Assembly: GCF_000934685.1 (NCBI RefSeq)
Contig: NZ_JYNQ01000001.1
Coordinates: forward strand, 1,290,501 to 1,354,500
Length of the DNA: 64,000 nucleotides
Reading direction: 5' to 3'
Origin: Lacinutrix sp. Hel_I_90
GTDB lineage: Bacteria > Bacteroidota > Bacteroidia > Flavobacteriales > Flavobacteriaceae
The notes under the pieces were generated by a model. It worked only from the letters and a program-made list of their open reading frames with translations. It had not been told where the DNA came from and searched no databases. The translations under genes were made by a program, and so were the position numbers. Below, piece by piece: positions 45,646-54,361 of the stretch (the stretch's first letter is position 1; the number at the start of each line of letters is the position of its first letter).

Positions 45646-47832
45646 CTATTTAGTAAAAAGCAATTCTCTATATTTAGTAAGTGGCCACAGCTCATCGTCA
45701 ACTAATAATTCTAACTTATCGCAATGGTACCTTATCTCTTCCAACATCGGTTTTATTTTAGTACAGTATGCATTTGCTTTTGCTTCAACCTCTTCAATTT
45801 CATTTGCTTTTTTACGATGATTTGTCATTTTTGTTACCATATTATTTATGGTTTCAATATGAGTTGAAATCTCTTCAATTAAGTCTAATTGGGCCTTAGC
45901 AACTTTTTTAAATGCATCACCATAGATTTCTTTTAACCCCTTCACATTCTCAATGAGTATGTTTTGATATTTTACTGCAGTAGGCACGATATGGTTTCTT
46001 GCTAAATCACCTAAAACACGACCTTCAATTTGAATGCGCATGATGTAATCTTCCATTTCTATTTCGTAGCGTGCTTCAACTTCTATTGCATTCATAACCC
46101 CCAACTCCTTATATAAAGCCAATGCTTTCTCCGAGATTTTTACTTTTAAGGCTTCAGGCGTTGTTTTATTATTACTCAAGCCACGTTTTTTCGCCTCTTT
46201 CTCCCATGCTTCACCATAACCATTACCTTCAAATAAAATGTTTTTTGACTGCTTGATATACTCCCTTAACACATTAAAAATTGCTTCATCCTTTTTAAGG
46301 TCTTTCTTTTCTATAAGTTTATCAACTTCAACTTTAAACTCCATCAATTGTTTTGCTACGATTGAATTTAATACCGTCATTGGATTAGCACAATTTGCTT
46401 TTGAACCTACTGCTCTAAATTCAAATTTATTTCCTGTAAAGGCAAAAGGAGAGGTCCTGTTCCTATCTGTGTTATCTAAAAGTATTTCCGGAATCTTCCC
46501 AACAACATTCAATTTCAAATCTGTTTTTTCCTGTGGTGACAACTTTCCGTCAGTTACATTTTCTAGCTCATTTAAAACGTGCGTTAGTTGTTCTCCTATA
46601 AATACTGAAATAATAGCTGGAGGCGCTTCATTTGCTCCTAATCTATGATCGTTACTTGCTGATGCTATGGCTGCTCGAAGTAATTCTTCATATTCATAAA
46701 CGGCCTTAATGGTATTAATAAAAAAGGTTAAAAACTGAAGGTTACTCATTGGCGTTTTTCCTGGACTTAATAAATTTACACCAGTATCTGTACTTAAACT
46801 CCAATTATTATGTTTCCCAGAGCCATTAATTCCTTTGAATGGTTTTTCATGAAACAGGACTTTAAAATTATGACGCTCTGCAACCCTATCCATCACATCC
46901 ATTAATAAAGAATTGTGATCTACTGCCAAATTTGCTTCTTCATAAATAGGTGCCAATTCAAATTGATTGGGAGCAACTTCATTATGTCTTGTTTTCACAG
47001 GAATACCTAATAACATAGATTCAGTTTCCAAATCACGCATGTACGCCATGGCACGGTTTGGAATGGTTCCAAAATAATGATCATCTAATTGCTGACCTTT
47101 AGCTGGAGCATGCCCCAACAGTGTTCTTCCTGTTAACTGAATGTCTGGTCTTGAAGATACCAGTGCGCTGTCTATTAAAAAGTATTCCTGTTCCCAACCT
47201 AAAGAAGCATTAACTTTACGTACATTTTTGTCAAAATATTTACAGACAGCAACGGCGGCGCTATCGACCGCTTGCAACGCTCTTAGTAGTGGTGTTTTAT
47301 AATCTAAAGCCTCGCCTGTATAGGATACAAAAACCGTAGGAATACACAATGTTGTCCCGTATATAAAAGCCGGAGAGGTAGGATCCCACGCCGTATAACC
47401 TCTTGCTTCAAATGTATTTCTAATGCCACCACTTGGAAAACTAGAAGCATCTGGTTCCTGCTGTACTAATTGACTTCCTCCAAATTTTTCTATAGCTCCG
47501 TTGTTTTCAATAGTTTCAAAAAAAGCATCATGCTTTTCGGCAGTCGCTCCAGTTAAAGGTTGAAACCAATGTGTATAATGAGTTACCCCTTTAGAGAGCG
47601 CCCAATCTTTCATCCCTGAAGCAATTTGATCTGCTATGTTTCTGTCTATTTTAGCACCTTTTTCAATAGCGTTGGTCACACTTTCAAAAGCATCTGATGT
47701 AAGGGTTTGCCGCATTTTTGAAAGACTATAGACGTTTTGCCCGAATAATTCTGAGCGCCTTTTTTCTTCAACAATCTTTTTTGGTTTTCTATTTAAAGTT
47801 TCTTTTAAAGCGAAAAAGCGTAATGTAGACAT
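45646..47832 (-). CDS. glnN: Glutamine synthetase type III
   Basis: The 728-residue protein has the GSIII length and N-terminus (RRSELFGQNVYSLSKMRQTL). HYTHWFQPLTGATAEKHDAF and the catalytic GSGKHNNWSLSTDTGVNLL are followed by NRTSPFAFTGNKFEFRAVGS. GSIII makes glutamine from glutamate, ammonia and ATP as a dodecamer and is common in Bacteroidota. It is divergent from a type II enzyme, with 190 bp between the starts, so both are probably controlled from this shared region. Confidence 0.96.
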   Translation of the reverse strand: MSTLRFFALKETLNRKPKKIVEEKRRSELFGQNVYSLSKMRQTLTSDAFESVTNAIEKGAKIDRNIADQIASGMKDWALSKGVTHYTHWFQPLTGATAEKHDAFFETIENNGAIEKFGGSQLVQQEPDASSFPSGGIRNTFEARGYTAWDPTSPAFIYGTTLCIPTVFVSYTGEALDYKTPLLRALQAVDSAAVAVCKYFDKNVRKVNASLGWEQEYFLIDSALVSSRPDIQLTGRTLLGHAPAKGQQLDDHYFGTIPNRAMAYMRDLETESMLLGIPVKTRHNEVAPNQFELAPIYEEANLAVDHNSLLMDVMDRVAERHNFKVLFHEKPFKGINGSGKHNNWSLSTDTGVNLLSPGKTPMSNLQFLTFFINTIKAVYEYEELLRAAIASASNDHRLGANEAPPAIISVFIGEQLTHVLNELENVTDGKLSPQEKTDLKLNVVGKIPEILLDNTDRNRTSPFAFTGNKFEFRAVGSKANCANPMTVLNSIVAKQLMEFKVEVDKLIEKKDLKKDEAIFNVLREYIKQSKNILFEGNGYGEAWEKEAKKRGLSNNKTTPEALKVKISEKALALYKELGVMNAIEVEARYEIEMEDYIMRIQIEGRVLGDLARNHIVPTAVKYQNILIENVKGLKEIYGDAFKKVAKAQLDLIEEISTHIETINNMVTKMTNHRKKANEIEEVEAKANAYCTKIKPMLEEIRYHCDKLELLVDDELWPLTKYRELLFTK

Positions 47833-47849
47833 AAATGTATTTTTTTTTA

Positions 47850-47857
47850 CAAATATA
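47850..47857 (-). promoter_or_regulatory. -7 box of the GSIII gene
   Basis: TATATTTG on the minus strand, about 18 bp before the GSIII ATG, matches TAnnTTTG. The leader would be very short. Confidence 0.45.
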
Positions 47858-47982
47858 ATAATTTATGCCAGATATTTTATTTGAAAACAGGTAGACCCTA
47901 AAAAAAATAGGGTTATCAACACGATATTAATAAAATTAAAATTTTTTGCTATCAATTTTTATAGGTTATTTTAAAAATGATT

Positions 47983-47990
47983 TATATTTG
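47983..47990 (+). promoter_or_regulatory. -7 box of the GSII gene
   Basis: TATATTTG, 33 bp before the ATG of the type II glutamine synthetase, matches TAnnTTTG. No clear -33 TTG lies at the usual distance. Confidence 0.45.
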
Positions 47991-48022
47991 CAACTTAAAA
48001 TTAATATCAATATTTAAAACTT

Positions 48023-49042
48023 ATGAGTAAATCTAAACTAGAGTATATTTGGCTGGACGGCTACAAACCGACACAAAATATGAGAAGCAAAACTAAAGTT
48101 GAAGAAAACTTTAGTGGCAAATTAGAGGATTGTCCTATTTGGTCATTCGACGGAAGTTCTACAAGGCAAGCCGAAGGAGGTGCTTCAGATTGTTTACTAA
48201 AGCCTGTTGCAATCTATCCAGACCCTGCTAGAGAAGGTGGCTACTTAGTAATGACCGAAGTTTTAAATGCAGACGGCACACCACATATCTCTAACGGTAG
48301 GGCGACTATTGAAGACGAGGATAATGATTTTTGGTTTGGTTTTGAGCAAGAATACTTTATCATGGATACCGCTACACAATTACCATTAGGCTTTCCTATT
48401 GGTGGTTATCCTGCACCGCAAGGCATGTATTACTGTTCTGTAGGTGGAAGACACACCCATGGAAGAGGTTTAGTTGAAGAACATGCTGATTTATGTATTG
48501 CTGCGGGACTTAATTTTGAAGGCATTAACCAAGAGGTGGCTTCTGGACAATGGGAATTTCAACTGTTTGCTAAAGGTGCCAAAAAAGCTGGGGATGAAAT
48601 TTGGGTTGCCAGATATTTATTAGATCGTTTAACTGAACAATATGGCTATTATATTGAATACCACCCTAAACCACTTGGAAAAGACATGGATTGGAATGGT
48701 TCTGGTATGCACGCCAACTTTTCTAACACAACATTAAGAACTTGTGGCTCTAGAGAAATTTACGAAAAAATATGTGAAGCCTTCAGACCTGTTGTAAAAG
48801 AACATATCGCAGTTTATGGTGAGTTTAACGACCAACGTTTAACTGGAGATCACGAAACCGCTTCTATAGACGACTTTAGCTACGGAATATCTGATCGTGG
48901 TGCTTCTATTAGAATTCCAATTATAACGGTAGAAAAAGGCTGGAAAGGTTGGCTAGAAGACAGGAGACCTGCTTCTAACGGAGACCCATACAAAATTGCA
49001 GGCCGTATTGTAAAGACTGTAAAATCTGCTAATATTAACTAA
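48023..49042 (+). CDS. glnA: Glutamine synthetase type II (eukaryote-like)
   Basis: The 339-residue enzyme is of the short GSII class. YIWLDGYKPTQNMRSKT is the N-terminal beta-grasp, followed by WSFDGSSTRQAEG, the metal and ATP site GFEQEYFIMD, and EVASGQWEFQ. DWNGSGMHANFSN and the glutamate flap and ammonium region GISDRGASIRIP complete the active site. There is no adenylylation site as in GSI. It may serve a different nitrogen condition from the GSIII encoded next door. Confidence 0.96.
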   Translation: MSKSKLEYIWLDGYKPTQNMRSKTKVEENFSGKLEDCPIWSFDGSSTRQAEGGASDCLLKPVAIYPDPAREGGYLVMTEVLNADGTPHISNGRATIEDEDNDFWFGFEQEYFIMDTATQLPLGFPIGGYPAPQGMYYCSVGGRHTHGRGLVEEHADLCIAAGLNFEGINQEVASGQWEFQLFAKGAKKAGDEIWVARYLLDRLTEQYGYYIEYHPKPLGKDMDWNGSGMHANFSNTTLRTCGSREIYEKICEAFRPVVKEHIAVYGEFNDQRLTGDHETASIDDFSYGISDRGASIRIPIITVEKGWKGWLEDRRPASNGDPYKIAGRIVKTVKSANIN

Positions 49043-49060
49043 ATTATACACTAGTTAAAT

Positions 49061-49108
49061 TCAAAAAAAAAGCTTTCACCTGTTATATCGGGATCGAAAG
49101 CTTTTTTT
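49061..49108. terminator. Bidirectional terminator
   Basis: AAAGCTTTC pairs with GAAAGCTTT across an 18-base loop, with A and T runs outside. It lies between the convergent GSII and exchanger genes and can serve both. Confidence 0.75.
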
Positions 49109-50044
49109 TTATTTAATGGTGAAGTATACAAACACACCATAAGCCACTATTAATATTAGACCATCCTTCCAATCCAAACGCATCTTGCTAGGGATAAAGA
49201 CTAGGGGTAAAACAATAAAAGAAAAGCCTAACATCCAAAAAATATCATTAGTCAACAACCCTTGATCGGTTACCAATACTGGTGTTATCATTGAGGTAAT
49301 TCCTAAAACAGCCAGAATATTAAAAATATTCGACCCTATTAAGTTACCTAAAGAAATCCCTTTTTCTTTTTTAATTACTGCAATAACAGACGCTGCCAAT
49401 TCAGGAATACTAGTGCCCACTGAAATAATTGTAACCCCAATAATTCGCTCACTAATACCAAAATCTTGAGCAACGGCAACGGAGCCTGTTATTAAAAATT
49501 CAGACCCTCCCCATAAACACAATCCCCCAAGCGTCAAAAAAGCGACAGACTTCCATAATGGTAATGGTTTTTCTTCAAGAACCTCATCTACAACAACTGC
49601 TGGTTTTTGAAAACGCAATAAGTAAATTAGAAAAAACAAGAGTAAACTAAATAAAATTACCCCTTCAGAAAAAGAGATTACTTGATCTCTTGCTACAAAG
49701 AAATACAGAACCGCCGAGGCAATCATCATGACTGGCCAGTCTGTTTTATAAAAACTTTTTTCTACATCTATTTTTGTTAGCATTAAGGTTATGGCTAACA
49801 CTAATCCTAAATTAGCAATATTAGAACCTATCACATTCCCCAGTGCTAAATCTGCAGCGCCACTTAAAGCAGCATTAACACTCACTATAAGTTCTGGAGC
49901 CGACGTCGCAAAAGACACCACCGTCATACCGATAACAATTTTGGGTATCTCTAATTTTAAAGACAAGGCAACGGCAGCTTTTAATAACCAGTTCCCCCCT
50001 AAAATTAATACCACGAGTCCTGCAACAATTAATAAAAAGTTCAT
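49109..50044 (-). CDS. Calcium/sodium antiporter (CaCA family, YrbG type)
   Basis: The 311-residue membrane protein has ten hydrophobic helices and two inverted alpha repeats. The first is GMTVVSFATSAPELIVSVNA with GNVIGSNIANLGLVL; the second is GVTIISVGTSIPELAASV with GNLIGSNIFNILAVLG. The paired acidic residues in the two PEL motifs and the GSN motifs form the cation site. It probably exports calcium in exchange for sodium or protons. Confidence 0.93.
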   Translation of the reverse strand: MNFLLIVAGLVVLILGGNWLLKAAVALSLKLEIPKIVIGMTVVSFATSAPELIVSVNAALSGAADLALGNVIGSNIANLGLVLAITLMLTKIDVEKSFYKTDWPVMMIASAVLYFFVARDQVISFSEGVILFSLLLFFLIYLLRFQKPAVVVDEVLEEKPLPLWKSVAFLTLGGLCLWGGSEFLITGSVAVAQDFGISERIIGVTIISVGTSIPELAASVIAVIKKEKGISLGNLIGSNIFNILAVLGITSMITPVLVTDQGLLTNDIFWMLGFSFIVLPLVFIPSKMRLDWKDGLILIVAYGVFVYFTIK

Positions 50045-50069
50045 GCTTTATTTTTAACTGGCGAAGATA

Positions 50070-52028
50070 CTATTTAACAAGGAATTTTTTTGTTTGCGTT
50101 TTACCCTCAGACGAAATTTTCGCAAAATACATGCCGCTCGCTAGCTGTAAATTTATAGGCTTATTGTGTTCAACTGTTTTAGATTGTAGTTTTCGTCCTT
50201 CAGAAGAGAAAATCTCTAAAGTGTATGACTCCTTTAAACCTGAAATAAATAGACGATTCGTCACAGGATTAGGATAAAGCCTAATAGTATCGGCTAGAAA
50301 CGATTCAGTACTTAAGGAGTTATTCCAAACATCACCAACTTTATTTCCCCAGATATATTCTACTAAATCGGGCATATCAATTAGTGGATTCCTATTAAAT
50401 TGCCAGGTATAGACCACATTGTTCCTATTCATTTCAAAATCATCTGGCGGATCATTTCTATGCCAATCTAATAAGGTCACTAAATCTCCCATTTGCCCAG
50501 TTACGCTTGGAAAACCATTTTCTATACTTAAATCAGTATATCTAATTTGCATATACAAAACACTTCTAGCAACATCGCCTTTAAAACTTCCAGCGGTTCC
50601 TGTTGGCCCATTGTACTGTCCATAGTGCTGGTTTCCTCTCGAGCTGTTTTCTGGACCATCTGCTGCACGCAATGCATGACCATCACTATTTCCATGACGT
50701 AGGGAATCTGCATTAGTGGTCCAGAACACCTCTTTACCATCTCTAAAATCATCCAAATCAATACTTTGATATCCTGCAAGAGAACGCGGAAAAGTATGCT
50801 CTCTATTCCAAGTCCCTGTATTATTTGAGGTGGTTTGAAAATCTAATTTAGGACGCCCTTGCTCGGTGTACACTAACCAAACTTGATTAGAATTCGCTGG
50901 GTTTTGATCTGCTTCTTCCAATATATCAATTATATCGCTATAGGTTTGAGCTCTTACACTATTAGGATCTGCGACAATATCTTGTAAGGCCTGCTCTAAC
51001 GCTAACCCCGACAATCCATCTATACTACTGTAGTAATCTGTTGGTTGCGTACTTGAAACAACACCGAAGGTAGGATTTAAAGGTGTTCCAAAGGGAGCTA
51101 CTGTAAAATCATTATCGACGACTCTAATTTTTACATTATTATTCAATAGTAAATAACCCGATGGTGTAGCAGAGAGACTGATTTTCAACTCTTCATCACC
51201 TTCATCATCTGTATCATCAATTAGAGTTATGGTTGAAGAAACGGTATTTTGGTTTGTTAGGATAGTTACGGTTGTATTTCCTGTAAAATCTGAAGCATTA
51301 AAACCGCCATTATTTAATGTGAAACTTAAATCCAAATCTGAAGTTACATTTTGCTCTGTAGTAAACGTAATGTCAAAAATAGCCCCTTCATTATATTGGC
51401 TTTGTGATACCGTTATTAAGATGCCATTTAAAGTTACACCACTCCCATCATTCAAAGCTCTGGGTGTTGGCACAGTAGACGTAAAGGTTATACTTCCCAT
51501 ACCATCATCAAAACGCTGAATTGAGTTTGTGTTATTACCAGCACCTTCATCAATTTGTTCCGTCACTCCAAGTAAAGCCATTAAAACGGTATCCTCTGGA
51601 TCTCCCGTGCTATACACTAAGGCGTCCACAAGATTGGTTTGCGTTGCTAATGTTCCCTCAGGAAAATCAGTGTCGTTTCCTTGATAAATAGCCACTGCAT
51701 CTGCACCATTCTGTATCACATTAGGCGCTATTATTAACTGTGGAAAAGGAACAACCGTATTACTTCCAATAAGCAACAAGCCATTTACATCTGTAGTATA
51801 ACCATCCAAATCTATAGTAAAATAACTTGAGTCTCCTCCAGAAGCAGAACCGTTAAAAAATACTAAAACATAACCGTCTAATGGAAAATTAGGGATACTA
51901 GACAATAACTCTACAAACTCTTTGTCATCTATTCCCGGCGTATCGCAATCTAATTCATTAATAACAACTGTTTGAGACCAAGAGAGTGAGGCAAAAAGAA
52001 ATGAAACTATAAAAGGCAGGCTTTTCAT
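50070..52028 (-). CDS. Secreted endonuclease I-type nuclease with lamin-tail, Calx-beta and type IX sorting domains
   Basis: I chose the ATG at 52028 (MKSLPFIVSFLFASLSWSQ) for its signal peptide. The 652-residue protein has a lamin-tail-like domain (VVINELDCDTPGIDDKEFVEL), a Calx-beta-like repeat at about 200-310 (EGAIFDITFTTEQNVTSD, DDTDDEGDEELKISL) and an endonuclease I domain at about 340-560. The nuclease residues are in WNREHTFPRSLAG and FKGDVARSVLYMQIRY. The C-terminal type A sorting tail is IRLYPNPVTNRLF...KKFLVK. It should be exported by the type IX system and degrade extracellular DNA or RNA. Confidence 0.93.
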   Translation of the reverse strand: MKSLPFIVSFLFASLSWSQTVVINELDCDTPGIDDKEFVELLSSIPNFPLDGYVLVFFNGSASGGDSSYFTIDLDGYTTDVNGLLLIGSNTVVPFPQLIIAPNVIQNGADAVAIYQGNDTDFPEGTLATQTNLVDALVYSTGDPEDTVLMALLGVTEQIDEGAGNNTNSIQRFDDGMGSITFTSTVPTPRALNDGSGVTLNGILITVSQSQYNEGAIFDITFTTEQNVTSDLDLSFTLNNGGFNASDFTGNTTVTILTNQNTVSSTITLIDDTDDEGDEELKISLSATPSGYLLLNNNVKIRVVDNDFTVAPFGTPLNPTFGVVSSTQPTDYYSSIDGLSGLALEQALQDIVADPNSVRAQTYSDIIDILEEADQNPANSNQVWLVYTEQGRPKLDFQTTSNNTGTWNREHTFPRSLAGYQSIDLDDFRDGKEVFWTTNADSLRHGNSDGHALRAADGPENSSRGNQHYGQYNGPTGTAGSFKGDVARSVLYMQIRYTDLSIENGFPSVTGQMGDLVTLLDWHRNDPPDDFEMNRNNVVYTWQFNRNPLIDMPDLVEYIWGNKVGDVWNNSLSTESFLADTIRLYPNPVTNRLFISGLKESYTLEIFSSEGRKLQSKTVEHNKPINLQLASGMYFAKISSEGKTQTKKFLVK

Positions 52029-52414
52029 ACTATTATTTTTTTTTTGCAAATATACGACTTAATCTAAGCTAAAATTTCTCTGGACAAACAATTAACTTTT
52101 AAAGATTAAAAACAATGAAAACCTAAAATCAATTACTTTTTTAAATGAAATAGCCCTTAGTAAAAATAAACAGGTCTAAAAAGGCACTAGAATTGTATTA
52201 ATATAAAACCATAACTATAAATAATAGTTACATATTAAAACTTACTTGAAGACAACGTGGTTAAAATCAAAATGCAAAGCATTTATTCACTTACATAAGT
52301 AAAGTCAAACGTATTGATTTTTGGGTTTTTGCTTGGTAGTTAGTATTCAAAAAATATATATTCAAAAAATAATTCTAAAAATGATTACTAATATTAACCT
52401 TTAAAACCAATACT
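52029..52414. other. AT-rich intergenic, no gene seen
   Basis: Upstream region of the nuclease gene. The only structure is a short tandem motif (ATTCAAAAAATATAT, ATTCAAAAAATAATT) near 52348. No open frame of interest. Confidence 0.5.
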
Positions 52415-52468
52415 ATGATTGCACTAGCCAAAATTACTATCGATATCATTATATGGATATTGTTGTGA
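52415..52468 (+). CDS. Possible 17-residue hydrophobic peptide
   Basis: ATG to TGA encodes MIALAKITIDIIIWILL, a single hydrophobic helix with one Lys and one Asp. A strong terminator follows 9 bp after the stop. It resembles small membrane peptides or type I toxins in form only. Chance occurrence in an AT-rich gap is quite possible, and no promoter consensus was found. Confidence 0.25.
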   Translation: MIALAKITIDIIIWILL

Positions 52469-52476
52469 GCATAAAA

Positions 52477-52512
52477 AGTAAAACTTAGTCTAGAATAAGT
52501 TTTACTATTTTT
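52477..52512 (+). terminator. Terminator of a short unannotated transcript
   Basis: A perfect 11-bp stem (AGTAAAACTTA/TAAGTTTTACT) with an 8-base loop is followed by ATTTTT. No known plus-strand gene precedes it, so it implies a short RNA within about 52300-52512, either non-coding or encoding the 17-residue peptide. Confidence 0.6.
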
Positions 52513-52610
52513 AAATCACTAACTTAAATTTGGCGAACCATTATTAAAACAATAATTTTGAGTCATTATCGTATTAAGGATTAAAGTTTTCATCTTTAAG
52601 AAAAATATAA

Positions 52611-52763
52611 ATGAAAAAACAACTATTTAAAACACTAGCTAAATTGAATAAATCAGTTTTACCTAGCTATAGCAAACAAGGCTTAGACCTAAGCAAAGCT
52701 ACAAAACTACAGATGGCTATATTTGGCTGGAAGCTATATGTGACTAAAAATGCCTTAGATTAA
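52611..52763 (+). CDS. Small conserved-looking basic protein (50 residues)
   Basis: The ATG at 52611 opens a 50-codon frame: MKKQLFKTLAKLNKSVLPSY, then SKQGLDLSKATKLQ and MAIFGWKLYVTKNALD. It is basic, with two predicted helices and a tryptophan, and has the look of a short conserved flavobacterial protein that I recall seeing unannotated or mislabelled. It is preceded by an A-rich leader (AGAAAAATATAA) suited to Bacteroidota translation. Function unknown. Confidence 0.6.
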   Translation: MKKQLFKTLAKLNKSVLPSYSKQGLDLSKATKLQMAIFGWKLYVTKNALD

Positions 52764-52781
52764 TATATTTTCTGCTTTTAT

Positions 52782-52813
52782 TTTGAAGAGTTTCTAAAAA
52801 AAGAATATATTTG
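52782..52813 (+). promoter_or_regulatory. Promoter of tRNA-Arg
   Basis: TTTG (52782-52785) and TATATTTG (52806-52813) are 20 bp apart, fitting the Bacteroidota -33 TTG and -7 TAnnTTTG consensus. The tRNA begins 14 bp further on. Confidence 0.7.
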
Positions 52814-52826
52814 CACCCACAAAAAA

Positions 52827-52900
52827 GGCCTCGTGGCGCAACTGAATAGCGCACTTGATTACGGCTCAAGAGGTTACTGGTTTGAATCCAGTCGAGGTCA
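52827..52900 (+). tRNA. tRNA-Arg(ACG)
   Basis: The 74-nt cloverleaf folds completely. The acceptor stem is GGCCTCG/CGAGGTC with one G-T pair. The D stem is GCGC/GCGC, the anticodon stem CTTGA/TCAAG with loop TTACGGC (anticodon ACG, read as ICG), and the T stem ACTGG/CCAGT with loop TTTGAAT. The discriminator is A and CCA is not encoded. The T arm and 3' acceptor strand are repeated at 52998-53014. Confidence 0.95.
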
Positions 52901-52920
52901 CGAATAAATAGTAAAATAAG

Positions 52921-52952
52921 GAAAAACGCCAAGCTTGCTTGAGCGTTTTTTT
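52921..52952 (+). terminator. tRNA-Arg terminator
   Basis: AAAAACGC/GCGTTTTT with an inner CAAG/CTTG stem and a T-run, 21 bp after the tRNA. Confidence 0.75.
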
Positions 52953-52997
52953 TGTTTATACTATTTTCAAAGCGGCGCTTTATCAGGATCATGAAAT

Positions 52998-53014
52998 AAT
53001 CCAGTCGAGGTCAC
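52998..53014 (+). repeat. Duplicate of the tRNA-Arg 3' end
   Basis: AATCCAGTCGAGGTCAC is identical to 52885-52901, the 3' T arm and acceptor strand of tRNA-Arg, 113 bp further on. Upstream of the copy only vague tRNA-like sequence (GCGCTTTATCAGG) remains. It is either the leftover of a tandem tRNA duplication or an attachment-site copy left by an integrated element. Confidence 0.6.
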
Positions 53015-53034
53015 TAAAAGCTGTTATAAACAGT

Positions 53035-53078
53035 AAAAAAAACCACGTAATTCATAAGAATTACGTGGTTTTTTTTTA
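53035..53078. terminator. Strong bidirectional terminator
   Basis: A perfect 13-bp stem AACCACGTAATTC/GAATTACGTGGTT with loop ATAA has A and T runs outside. It follows the tRNA 3'-end copy and may have ended a lost tRNA gene. It also serves the minus-strand genes that end at 53245. The stretch 53079-53244 shows no gene. Confidence 0.85.
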
Positions 53079-53244
53079 TTGATCTCAGTTATTCCCAATT
53101 GATTGTAAGTTTAATGGCAGTTAATAGGTAGGTAAAAATTATAGTGGTAGCAATAACTGCCACTTACTATATTTTCTTAGTTAAAACTCGCTACATTCTG
53201 ATATACAGCCATATATATTCATGTAATTTTTTATAAACCAATTA

Positions 53245-54361
53245 TTACTCATTATATAAAATATTAAACGTTGTTTTTTTATGAAGCCAAGTATTATTGG
53301 TATCAACAACATAGGAATTTATTTCTTTTGGGTTTCCTAAGTCATCAAAAATATATTCGTAGGTTCTTTTTTCTGGCAAATGAGCTTCTACAATTAGCTT
53401 ATTTGGTTTATGATGCAATGTGAATATTAAAGTGTTTTCATAATTAACCCCTTCATTTTCAGAAAAACCCTTGCTAGTTTCCTCTATTTTGATCAATTTT
53501 TTTTTATTATTAAAGGTGAAATTCACCGTGTTTAAGTTTATAAAAGTATCTTCATCTGTGTATTCTGAATAGTCTATTTTGTCTAGTGGTTTTTTAACTT
53601 GATCTAAAGGAACGAAATAAAGAATATTGCGTTTTTCTACTTTTATTAATAAATCATCTTCATATGTATAGGCAGTGGTTGTAACGTTTATTCCGTCGCT
53701 TGTATCAAATCTTTATTTAGAACTGATTGTGTTATTTTTATTATAAGTTGCTGTCTCTATTGCGTGAATACCATAGTCATCAGTAGTTTCAGCTTTTAGT
53801 AAGCTGTGGTTGTTATTATAGGTGTACATTGTTTTATAAAACTGAACACTGGTGTTATCTACTGCACTTATAATTTGATCGTTTTTTATTTTATAAGCTT
53901 GATAGATATAATTTGATTCTTCATCAAAATGAAATAGTTGAACCATCTTCCCTTTTTTTGAAATACTATCAATGCCTATAAGATCTAAAATTGGTTTTTT
54001 ACTTATTGTTGCATTTCTAATTAAGTGGTTTTTAAATGCAATTTTTGAAGTATCGGCACTTATAATTGTTTCATCAGGTTCATAAACAATATGTGTATTC
54101 TCAACTTCTTTTACGCTGCCATAATAATTTTGAAGATCGAAAAAATAGGTTTCTGAAAAGAAAAATAAAGTTTCTTTTTCTGGTGAAACGAATTCTGGTT
54201 TTTCTAAAATTAATGTCTCACTTAATTTGTTTTCATTTAAAGTTTTTTTTCAATTGGTAATCAGGACTGCTAATTTGGGCTACAGCATTATTTGAAATTA
54301 ATATAAGTATTAAAAAAAGAAATATTTTAAAGAAATTATTACGAATCACTTTTTTAATCAT
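53245..54361 (-). pseudogene. Broken secreted-protein gene (frameshift plus in-frame stop)
   Basis: The gene starts at 54361 (MIKKVIRNNFFKIFLFLILI, signal peptide ending NNAVAQ). After SPDYQLKK an A-run of eight shifts the frame; with seven A it continues as TLNENKLSETLILEKPEF. It then reads on through GIDSISKKGKMVQLFHFDEE and MYTYNNNHSLLKAETTDDYG to a TAA at 53713-53715. The same frame stays open beyond it (RFDTSDGINVTTTAYTYEDD...) to 53245. Restored length is about 370 residues. YTYNNN and YEYIFDDLGN recall wall-associated YD-type repeats. The ATG overlaps the stop of the upstream gene (ATGA). Confidence 0.75.

Noticed and set aside
46238-46648. Plus-strand frame of 136 codons inside the GSIII gene
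   Set aside because: It is a shadow of the minus-strand glutamine synthetase, which is intact and full length.
52744-52992. Minus-strand open frame of 82 codons over the tRNA
   Set aside because: It is entirely antisense to tRNA-Arg, its promoter and its terminator, and its translation has no family character.
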